Assembly (NCBI GenBank): GCA_963170165.1
Contig: CAUJGQ010000056.1
Coordinates: 1 to 47,002 of the forward strand
DNA: 47,002 nt
Source of the DNA: Chloroflexota bacterium
Lineage (GTDB): Bacteria; Chloroflexota; Dehalococcoidia; CAUJGQ01
Reading direction: 5' to 3'
Below, one piece after another: positions 26,336-33,111 of this stretch. The stretch's first letter is position 1. Each line of letters starts with the position of its first letter. The position numbers and the translations under genes were made by a program. Under the pieces are notes generated by a model, which ran no database searches, was not told where the DNA came from, and saw only the letters and a program-made list of their open reading frames with translations.

Positions 26336-27955
26336 CTACTCCCACTCAATCGTGCCGGGAGGCTTGCTGGTGATGTCGTACACCACGCGATTGACGCCGG
26401 CCACCTCATTGACGATCCGGCTGGAGATGATCGCGAGCACATCGTAAGGCAGCCGGGCCCAGTCAGCGGTCATCGCGTCCTCAGCGGTGACGCAGCGCAA
26501 AGCCACGGCATACCCATACGTGCGGAAGTCGCCCATCACGCCCACGGTGCGCGACTCGGTCAGCACGGCGAACGCCTGCCACAGCTCCCGCTCTAGCCCT
26601 GCGGCGCGAATCTCGTGTGTGACAATCGCATCGGCCTCGCGTACCATCCGCAGCTTTTCACGAGTCACCTCGCCGAGCACGCGGATGGCGAGGCCCGGGC
26701 CAGGGAATGGCTGGCGGAAGACGATTTCCTCCGGTAAGCCGAGCGCCAGCCCCACGCGCCGCACCTCATCCTTGAATAGGTACCGCAAGGGCTCGACCAG
26801 CTTCAGATGCATCCGCTCGGGAAGGCCGCCGACGTTGTGATGGGACTTAATCACAGCGGCTGCACTGGCCCCAACGCCAGCGCTCTCTACAACGTCCGGA
26901 TACGTGGTGCCCTGGGCGATGAAATCGACCTGGCCGAGCTTGGCCGCCTCGGCTTCGAACACACGGATGAACGTCTCGCCGATGCGCTTGCGCTTGGTTT
27001 CTGGGTTAGTCACCTCGGCGAGTTGGGAGAGAAAGCGCTCCGTGGCGTCCACGTGAATCAACGGGATGTGGAGATGGCGGCGAAAGGTCTCGACGACCTG
27101 GTCCGCCTCGCCCGCCCGCACCAATCCGTTGTCCACAAAAATGCAGGTCAGCTGATCGCCGATCGCTCGGTGGATTAGCGCGGCGGCCACCGCCGAATCG
27201 ACCCCGCCGGATAGCCCGCAGATGACCCGGCCGGTGCCCACCTGATCCCGGACCGCTGCGACCGCCTCATCGATGAAGCTGCCGGCCGACCAATCGCCCG
27301 TCAGCGCGCAGGTTCGGTAAAGGAAGTTCTCAAGTACCTGGCGGCCATCGCGCGTGTGCACAACCTCAGGGTGAAACTGAATGCCGATGATCCCCTGGTC
27401 GTTGCTCATGGCCGCCAACGGCGAGTTGTTGGTGTATGCCAGGGGACGGAAGCCCTCCGGCAGGCGCGCAATGCGATCGCCGTGACTCATCCACACCGGG
27501 ATCTCCACCGGCAATCCGGCAAAGATGCTGGTGCCATCATCGGCACACGTCACCAGTGCGTGGCCGTACTCGCGCTTGGCGCTGGGCTCGACCTCGCCGC
27601 CGAGTTGGTGCGCGAGCGCCTGCATTCCGTAACAGATACCCAGGATCGGCAGGCCGGAGCGTAGCACCCACTCCGGCACCAGAGGAGCGCCGTCCTCGTA
27701 CACCGAGGCCGGACCGCCGGACAGGATAAAACCACGTGGCCGCAGCGCCTCGACCCGCTCCCGCGGTGCGTTCCATGGGACCAGCTCGCAGTAGACATTG
27801 CACTCGCGCACCCGCCGGGCGATGAGCATGCTAAATTGCGAGCCGAAGTCGATGATGACGATGGTCTCTGGCTGGGTCAGGCGCGCCGCCGCGGCGGGAA
27901 CGGCGGGCCCGGGCACGTGGCCCGTGGGGTTCTGCTCCTGGGCCTGCGCTGTCAT
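26336..27955 (-). CDS. guaA: GMP synthase (glutamine-hydrolysing)
   Basis: 539 residues. The class I amidotransferase nucleophile is in [15 protein letters not shown], the ATP-pyrophosphatase loop is [16 protein letters not shown], and the C-terminus ends PPGTIEWE as in nearly all GuaA proteins. It converts XMP to GMP using glutamine. An N-terminal extension of about 29 residues (Ala/Pro/Gln-rich) precedes the amidotransferase domain. The ATG at 27955 has GAGGAG upstream and a good promoter, making it the leader gene of the purine operon. Confidence 0.97.
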   Translation of the reverse strand: MTAQAQEQNPTGHVPGPAVPAAAARLTQPETIVIIDFGSQFSMLIARRVRECNVYCELVPWNAPRERVEALRPRGFILSGGPASVYEDGAPLVPEWVLRSGLPILGICYGMQALAHQLGGEVEPSAKREYGHALVTCADDGTSIFAGLPVEIPVWMSHGDRIARLPEGFRPLAYTNNSPLAAMSNDQGIIGIQFHPEVVHTRDGRQVLENFLYRTCALTGDWSAGSFIDEAVAAVRDQVGTGRVICGLSGGVDSAVAAALIHRAIGDQLTCIFVDNGLVRAGEADQVVETFRRHLHIPLIHVDATERFLSQLAEVTNPETKRKRIGETFIRVFEAEAAKLGQVDFIAQGTTYPDVVESAGVGASAAAVIKSHHNVGGLPERMHLKLVEPLRYLFKDEVRRVGLALGLPEEIVFRQPFPGPGLAIRVLGEVTREKLRMVREADAIVTHEIRAAGLERELWQAFAVLTESRTVGVMGDFRTYGYAVALRCVTAEDAMTADWARLPYDVLAIISSRIVNEVAGVNRVVYDITSKPPGTIEWE

Positions 27956-27978
27956 GGACGCTCCTCGTTACCCTCGCG

Positions 27979-28008
27979 AGTGTACCAGGGGCTCGGAAGA
28001 GCCTTCAA
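27979..28008 (-). promoter_or_regulatory. guaA promoter with inverted repeat in the spacer
   Basis: On the minus strand, TTGAAG (28008-28003), an 18-base spacer and TACACT (27984-27979). Inside the spacer, GGCTC-N4-GAGCC (27990-28003) is a perfect inverted repeat that could be an operator. No PurR-type regulator is encoded here. Confidence 0.5.
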
Positions 28009-28059
28009 ACAGGAACCGGCAGCCAGCGCACCATCAACTCCACATCCGGCTGGCGTCCC

Positions 28060-28680
28060 ATGCCCCGAGTACTGCGCGTTTCGCTCGATGCCCCGGACTG
28101 GCGTGTAGGTGCGTTGGACTTGCTGCGCGCCGGCCGTACCATGGTTGTCCCCACGGACACCGTGTACGCCGCCGTGGCGGCGCCGGCCGGCCCGCGGGCA
28201 GTACGGCGGCTGCTGCAGACGATGGCGGTGCCGGCCGGCACGGATCCCCCCCTGCTGCTGGCCTCCGCTGAGGCACTCGGCCGGTTCGCCGCGCACAACC
28301 CACCTGCAGCGCGACGGCTGGCGGCGGCCTTCTGGCCGGGGCGGCTGACGATGGTGCTACGCCGCGCGCCCGGCGTGAGGGGGGAGGCGGCCGGCTACTC
28401 CGAGACTGTCACCCTCCGCGTCCCAGCAAACGCGGCGCTGCGCGAGCTGATCAGCGAAGCCGGCGGAGCGCTGCTTGCGATTGGTGTGCCCGGCGCCCAA
28501 ACGCTCGATGAGGCGCTCAGCGGGCTCGCGCTGGCGCCGTCACTGGCACTCGACGGTGGTCGCTGCCCCGGCGGAGAATCCAGCGTCGTGGATTGCTCAC
28601 GTGCGCCGCTGCGACTGCTGCGCGAAGGTGCGATTGCGCGGGAACGGCTGGCCAGTGTGGCACGCAGCCGCCTGTATTGA
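28060..28680 (+). CDS. Divergent YrdC/Sua5-fold protein
   Basis: 206 residues. The YrdC fold is recognisable from AGRTMVVPTDTVYAAVAAPAG and AAAFWPGRLTMVLRRAPGV, and the end SSVVDCSRAPLRLLREGAI aligns with the family's PSTVVD...iLReGai. In the tRNA threonylcarbamoyladenosine enzymes TsaC/Sua5 a Lys-Arg-Pro motif follows the first helix and a Ser-Ala-Asn stretch lies later. Here these positions read PAGTDPPLLLAS and AIGVPGAQT, so the usual ligands for threonine and ATP appear lost. It may be a non-canonical paralogue. The gene diverges from guaA. Confidence 0.75.
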   Translation: MPRVLRVSLDAPDWRVGALDLLRAGRTMVVPTDTVYAAVAAPAGPRAVRRLLQTMAVPAGTDPPLLLASAEALGRFAAHNPPAARRLAAAFWPGRLTMVLRRAPGVRGEAAGYSETVTLRVPANAALRELISEAGGALLAIGVPGAQTLDEALSGLALAPSLALDGGRCPGGESSVVDCSRAPLRLLREGAIARERLASVARSRLY

Positions 28681-28782
28681 CCGGCGGCATGGTTGCGTTC
28701 TGTCATTCTTGTGAGACAATTAACAAGCCGGGACGTGCTCCCCTCACCCGAGCAATCCCAGTATTACTGGTCGGAGGCGGTC

Positions 28783-29256
28783 ATGCGGTTTGATACTGCG
28801 CGGCGGCGCGCGGCATTGTTGCTTATTCCAGCGATGCTCATCACGGGCGTGGCATGTGGGAGCACGGACAAGCGGCCGGTTGGGGCGGCCGAGGCAAAGA
28901 CCCCGGCACCAGCCCAGGCAGCGGCGGCCACTGCCGCACCGGGTGGCAGCAGCGCCGGTGCGCCGGCCGCGGGCGGCGAGAAGATCGTGATCGTCGGCAC
29001 GGACAACAAGTTCGACAAGACGGCGATCACGATCAAGGCCAAGGAGCCAGCCACGGTCGAGTTCCAAAACAAGGGCTCGGCGATTCACAACTGGCATGTG
29101 CTCAGTGTGAAAGACAGCGCCGGCAAGGATATCACCACCAAGCTGATTACCGGCAACACCACGGAAGTGATCACGTTCACCATCGACAAGACGGGAGCCT
29201 TCGACTACCTGTGCGATGTGCACCCAGAGATGAAGGGCAAGCTCACCGTCCAGTAA
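28783..29256 (+). CDS. Plastocyanin-like cupredoxin lipoprotein
   Basis: 157 residues from the ATG at 28783, with GGAGG five bases upstream. A signal peptide ends at TGVACG, making Cys25 the likely lipidated residue, then an Ala/Pro/Gly-rich tether leads to a single cupredoxin domain. The type 1 copper ligands are visible: His102 in IHNWHVL, and Cys144, His147 and Met150 in YLCDVHPEMKG. It probably carries electrons or copper on the outer face of the membrane. The next gene encodes a His-rich thioredoxin-like lipoprotein, which suggests a copper-related pair. Confidence 0.9.
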   Translation: MRFDTARRRAALLLIPAMLITGVACGSTDKRPVGAAEAKTPAPAQAAAATAAPGGSSAGAPAAGGEKIVIVGTDNKFDKTAITIKAKEPATVEFQNKGSAIHNWHVLSVKDSAGKDITTKLITGNTTEVITFTIDKTGAFDYLCDVHPEMKGKLTVQ

Positions 29257-29303
29257 GCCGCGCCGGGTCGCATCCAACCCGGGTGTGGCTCGCGTACGAT
29301 CCT

Positions 29304-29333
29304 GAGAGGCGCAGGTCACGGCCTGCGCCTCTC
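29304..29333 (+). terminator. Hairpin 1 (terminator or anti-sequester)
   Basis: GAGAGGCGCAGG (29304-29315) pairs perfectly with CCTGCGCCTCTC (29322-29333) around a six-base loop. The 12-pair stem lies 47 bases after the cupredoxin stop and shares its right arm with a second hairpin that covers the next ribosome binding site. Confidence 0.65.
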
Positions 29334-29345
29334 CGATAGAGGCGC
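29325..29345 (+). promoter_or_regulatory. Hairpin 2 masking the RBS of 29349
   Basis: GCGCCTCT (29325-29332) pairs with AGAGGCGC (29338-29345) around a five-base loop. AGAGG (29338-29342) is the ribosome binding site of the gene starting at 29349. The same GCGCCTCT also pairs within hairpin 1, so the two structures exclude each other. Confidence 0.5.
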
Positions 29346-29348
29346 GAT

Positions 29349-30353
29349 ATGCGGGTTGACGGTTCACGCTGGTGGGCGACGCTGGCTGTCGTGGCTATGA
29401 CGGCGCTTGCCGTTGCTTGTGGTGGCTCGTCCGACGAAGCGAAGCAGCTCACGGGCGGCGCTGCTACCGCGCAGCCTGCGACATCTGCCACAGCAGAGGC
29501 ACAGGCCACCCCTGCCAATCCGTTCGCCCCGGTGATCGCTTTTGCCGAGCAGATTGTTGGTAGCAACCGCTTTGCCCTCGGCCTGCTGGACAGCAAGACC
29601 AACACACCCATCCCCGACGCACAGATGAAGCTGCGCTTCTTCACGGTGGAGAACGGTCAGGGCACACTGCGGTTTGAGGCCAACGCCACGTTCCGCGCAC
29701 CGGCCCGCGAAGCGGGACTCGCCTCCTCAGTGCCACACACGCACGTCGATGGCACGCTGCACACCCACAGCAACGCCGAGGCGGATGTCGGCGTTTACAC
29801 GGCACAGGTCTCCTATGACCGGGCGGGGCAGTGGGGCGTGCAGGCGATCTTTGCCACCCCTGACGGCCGCCAGGGACAGGTAACGGCGGCGTTCCAGGTG
29901 CTTGAGAGCAGCAAGGTGCCGAACGTTGGGCAGCCGGCGCCCCGAAGCCGGCAGCCGTTGCTCAAAGACGTCAAGGACATTGCGGAGATTGATTCAGCCG
30001 TGACGCCCGACCCGGCGCTGCACACGATCACCATTGCCGACGCAATCGCCTCAGGAAAGCCATCGCTGGTGATGTTTGCCACACCGGGCTATTGCTCCAG
30101 CCGGTTTTGCGGGCCGTCGTACGAGATCGTCCGCGGACTGATGCCCAAGTACAGCGGGCAGGTCCACTTCATACACGTCGAGGTCTACAAGGAGTTCGTC
30201 AAGCTGACGCCCTCCGATACCTTCCTTGAGTGGAACCTGCGCACGGAGCCATGGTTCTTCATCGTCGACGGCAAGGGCATCATCAGTGCCCGCTTCGATG
30301 GCGCAACCACCGGCGCCGAACTGGGGGCTGCCCTCAGCCAGGTAGCGCCGTAG
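29349..30353 (+). CDS. YtkA-like/thioredoxin-like lipoprotein
   Basis: 334 residues. The signal peptide ends ALAVACGG, so Cys24 is probably lipidated. After a Thr/Ala linker, residues about 57-185 form a beta-sandwich resembling YtkA-like domains (FALGLLDSKTNTPIPDAQ, GVYTAQVSYDRAGQWGVQA) with a His cluster PHTHVDGTLHTH at 129-140. Residues about 235-334 are thioredoxin-like, with Cys249 and Cys254 in GYCSSRFCGP (CX4C instead of the usual CX2C or Sco CX3C) and a cis-Pro-like TEPWFFIVDGKG. Next to a cupredoxin, a role in copper delivery or thiol reduction outside the membrane is plausible (inference). Confidence 0.78.
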   Translation: MRVDGSRWWATLAVVAMTALAVACGGSSDEAKQLTGGAATAQPATSATAEAQATPANPFAPVIAFAEQIVGSNRFALGLLDSKTNTPIPDAQMKLRFFTVENGQGTLRFEANATFRAPAREAGLASSVPHTHVDGTLHTHSNAEADVGVYTAQVSYDRAGQWGVQAIFATPDGRQGQVTAAFQVLESSKVPNVGQPAPRSRQPLLKDVKDIAEIDSAVTPDPALHTITIADAIASGKPSLVMFATPGYCSSRFCGPSYEIVRGLMPKYSGQVHFIHVEVYKEFVKLTPSDTFLEWNLRTEPWFFIVDGKGIISARFDGATTGAELGAALSQVAP

Positions 30354-30380
30354 CCGGCAGAACGTCCGCCATGCCTATGC

Positions 30381-31973
30381 TCACGACGGAATCAGCCGTG
30401 TGACCGGCCGGGTATACGATCCAAACGTCGGTTGCCACGATGAGTGCTTCCCAGGCCCACCCGCGACAATCACGGTAAGGTCCTCCGGCTGCGCCATGAT
30501 GCAGGCATGATCGGGACAGATGCCGGCGTTCAGCGCCGCCAATTCGGCGCGGTACTCAGGCGACAGCCGGGCATGCGGATACCTGGCCTGCTCAAACACG
30601 TAGGCTTTGACATCTTCTTTGCGGTAGCCGTCTTCTGCGATGGTGGCGGCGTGTTCCGGCCCCAGAGCGAGCAACGGCCAGCCGTGGCGCAGGATGTTAT
30701 TGCTGCCGGCCTGACCCATCGCACCGGCGATGGTCTGCAGAATGCCTTCGCCCGTGTTGCTGACGTGCTCCTGAATGTTGTGCGGTCCTTCGCAGCCGAT
30801 AACCGTCACGGTCGATTGCTCGGGGTGATAGCCGCGCTCCACGTGCAGCGGCCCCCACGGGTTGGCGGCTTCGTTCTCGGCGATGCAGTAGCTGTACTTG
30901 GACGGGCTACCCTGGGTGGCACGGTCGCCGGTGCCGGGCAGCCCGCCTCCAACGTTCATCAGCAGCAGCCGCATCGCCCGACCGATGGTGGCGTTGGCGC
31001 GATGGCCCGGACCAAAGCAGTTGTACCCAGAGGCAATGCCCAACTCCACCGCCACCGGACCGTTGACGATGATCAGCGGCGCAACGGGATGGGTCGTCGC
31101 CTGCACGCCGTCCAGGTTGAAGGCGGGATCGGCCACGGCTTCAATCGCGGAGATGAGAAGCGGCAGGTACTCCGGCCGGCACCCTGCCATCGCGGCGTTG
31201 ATGGCGATCCGCTCGATGGTTGCCTCTCCCTGTCGAGGCGGCAACACGGCGACCACCTCCCGCCGATCGCGTTTGACGGCAGCTAGCATCGACTCGACGG
31301 CCACCTCCGTCGGCGCTAGCACCGGTAACCCGTCCGTCCAACCTCGCTCACAGAACCACTCGAACAGCGACAGCGGGTCAGCGTGTACCTCCGTCAGTCT
31401 CGAGGGCTGCCCGCTGGTGGTTGCATCACGGACCGCGCTGGGTCCTGGAGGGGTCACCAGAGCAGCCGCCACTACATCCACCAGGCCCGCCGCCTTGGTG
31501 GTTACCGCCGGAGGTCGCAGACCGCCGATGGGATGCTCTGTCAGCACGACCGGCAGTTCGGCCACCCCGCGGGCCCGGCTCTCCAACGCGACCAACCCGG
31601 CGAAGGCATCAGTTCCGATGACCAGCGAGGGAAGGCCCTCTTTTTCCAGCTGGATGGCGGCGTGGACACTCCACGTCGTGCACGAGCCTCAATCAGCGCT
31701 GCCGACGAGGATGGCATCCGCACCGGCTTTGAAATCGGCGATGATCGCGGCAGAGGCCGGGCCGTTCACCGGCTTCCGGCGGACGAGCACTTCACGGACG
31801 CCGTAGCGCTGCTGAAGGCCCTCGGCCACTGAAGTCATCAACAAGCCGGCGTTGGCCTTGCTGTTGTCCAGGATGCCGAGGCGCAGGCCCGCCAGCGCAA
31901 GCGGACGCGGCGCCGGTTGAGCATGGCGCACGCTGGTCGGCGCCGTCGGGTCGTAGACGCGGATGCTGGCCAT
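30381..31973 (-). CDS. UGSC-family selenoprotein fused to a Cys-rich domain
   Basis: A single 530-residue frame from the ATG at 31973 (AAGGAG upstream) contains an in-frame UGA at 31691-31689, read as selenocysteine 95 and followed at once by Gly-Ser-Cys: the UGSC motif. The frame stays open on both sides with continuous domain sequence: ILDNSKANAGLL and ADAILVGSAD before, then TTWSVHAAIQLEKEGLPSL and VVLTEHPIGG after. Residues about 1-172 form the UGSC domain; an Ala/Pro-rich linker leads to an uncharacterised domain (about 197-530) with GLPVLAPT, AGCRPEYLP, NCFGPGHRANATIGRA and cysteines at 208, 265, 319, 363, 394, 486 and 491. A SECIS-like hairpin follows the UGA. Probably a thiol/selenol redox enzyme; the reaction is unknown. 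Confidence 0.88.
31658..31678 (-). promoter_or_regulatory. Bacterial SECIS-like hairpin after the Sec UGA
   Basis: In the mRNA, CGUGG (31675-31671) pairs with CCACG (31665-31661) around the loop AGUGU, whose second base is G. Two further pairs (CG with CG at 31678-31677 and 31659-31658) flank one A/C mismatch. The stem begins 10-13 bases after the UGA, within the coding sequence, as SelB-dependent SECIS elements do. Confidence 0.7.
31689..31691 (-). other. In-frame UGA, selenocysteine codon
   Basis: TGA on the minus strand at codon 95 of the 30381-31973 gene. The following codons GGC TCG TGC give the UGSC redox motif. Other family members carry Sec or Cys here. Confidence 0.85.
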
Positions 31974-32012
31974 TTGCTGTGCTCCTTGCGCGTGCAGGTT
32001 GCGGGCACCGGC

Positions 32013-32041
32013 ATCTTAAAGACTGACAAGGGCGGCGTCAA
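32013..32041 (-). promoter_or_regulatory. Promoter of the selenoprotein gene
   Basis: On the minus strand, TTGACG (32041-32036, 5/6), a 17-base spacer and TAAGAT (32018-32013, 4/6). Initiation near 32006 gives a leader of about 33 bases. The gene is thus separately transcribed, divergent from the SDR. Confidence 0.65.
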
Positions 32042-32157
32042 AGCCAGCGCAATCACAACTGCTTGCCTGCACGCCGTGGACGGCCGTGAGTGGCCGGCCG
32101 TATCGTGGGAATCCGTGGACCCGCGAACAAGTGGTCTCGCCGGGAGTGAGGGAGCAG

Positions 32158-32955
32158 ATGGCCGGACGTGTTGAAGGCAAGGTTGCGATTGTGACCGGTG
32201 CCGGGCAGACACCGGGAGCGACGATCGGGAACGGGCGTGCGACTGCGATCCTGCTAGCGCGGGAGGGCGCGCACGTCGTGGTCGTGGATCGCGACGCCAG
32301 CTCTGCTGCCGAGACGGTGAAGCTGATTGAGGCGGAGGGCAACGCCGCCACTGCGCACACCGCCGACGTCACCAGTGCAGTGGCAGTTCAGCGACTGGTT
32401 GCAGAGACGCTCACCCAGCTCGGCCGGCTCGATATCCTGCACAATAACGTCGGCGCCAGCATCACGCTGGGCGATGCAGCGGCGGCGGAGATGACCGAGG
32501 AGGCGTACGACCGGAGTTTCGCAGTCAATCTCAAGAGCGCCTGGCTGACCTGCAAGCACGCGCTCCCTGCCCTGCGGGAACGCGGCGGGTCGGTGGTGAA
32601 CATCTCCTCGATGGCCGCCTGGGAAGCCTACCCGCTTGTGGGCTATAAGACGATGAAAGCCGCCGTCATCGCGCTGACCGAGAACCTGGCCGCGGCGAAT
32701 GCGGCGTATCTGGTGCGCGTTAATGCCATTCTGCCAGGCCTGATCAACACGCCGATGGCGATTGAAGCGCGTGTTGCACAGGGAACCCCGCGCGAAGAGG
32801 TGGTAGCGATGCGTGACCGGCGCATTCCCCTGGGGCGCAGGATGGGTACCGCCTGGGACGTCGCTCACGCCGCGCTCTTCCTACACTCGGACGATGCCCG
32901 CTTCATCACGGGCGTCGCCCTGCCAGTGGACGGTGGCGCAAGGATTGCTCAGTAG
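32158..32955 (+). CDS. Classical short-chain dehydrogenase/reductase
   Basis: 265 residues from the ATG at 32158, with GAGGGAG just upstream. The cofactor motif is extended: TGAGQTPGATIGNGRA at about 13-28 instead of the usual TGxxxGxG spacing, as in a subset of SDRs. Later motifs are standard: HNNVG, VVNISSMAAW with the catalytic Ser, and YKTMK with Tyr and Lys. An Asp after the second strand (VVVDRDA) predicts preference for NAD(H). The substrate is unknown. It is divergent from the selenoprotein and upstream of the thioredoxin-reductase-like gene. Confidence 0.9.
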   Translation: MAGRVEGKVAIVTGAGQTPGATIGNGRATAILLAREGAHVVVVDRDASSAAETVKLIEAEGNAATAHTADVTSAVAVQRLVAETLTQLGRLDILHNNVGASITLGDAAAAEMTEEAYDRSFAVNLKSAWLTCKHALPALRERGGSVVNISSMAAWEAYPLVGYKTMKAAVIALTENLAAANAAYLVRVNAILPGLINTPMAIEARVAQGTPREEVVAMRDRRIPLGRRMGTAWDVAHAALFLHSDDARFITGVALPVDGGARIAQ

Positions 32956-33111
32956 CCGGCGGACAGGCGGGGTATCGGGTGCGGGAGCGCCCGGTCGGGC
33001 CGCCTGCTCCCAGTGGTTCGTAGTCAGTGCTGGCCCGGCGCACAAGCCACGAGCTAGCTGCTCACAACAGATGCTCCGACGGGCGAGCCGGCGCAGACGT
33101 GCGAGGTGGCG

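Noticed and set aside
28708-28727. CTTGT-N10-ACAAG upstream of the cupredoxin gene as a CIRCE-like operator
   Set aside because: Arms are only five bases and do not match the CIRCE consensus; chance is likely.
30381-31595. A separate gene of 404 codons starting at TTG 31595
   Set aside because: It begins in the middle of the UGSC domain, has no ribosome binding site of its own, and joins in frame to the upstream part across a UGA that fits the family's Sec position.
31689-31691. The UGA as a nonsense mutation making a pseudogene
   Set aside because: The downstream frame is fully open for over 430 codons, the UGA stands exactly before Gly-Ser-Cys, a SECIS-like hairpin follows, and no other lesion is visible.
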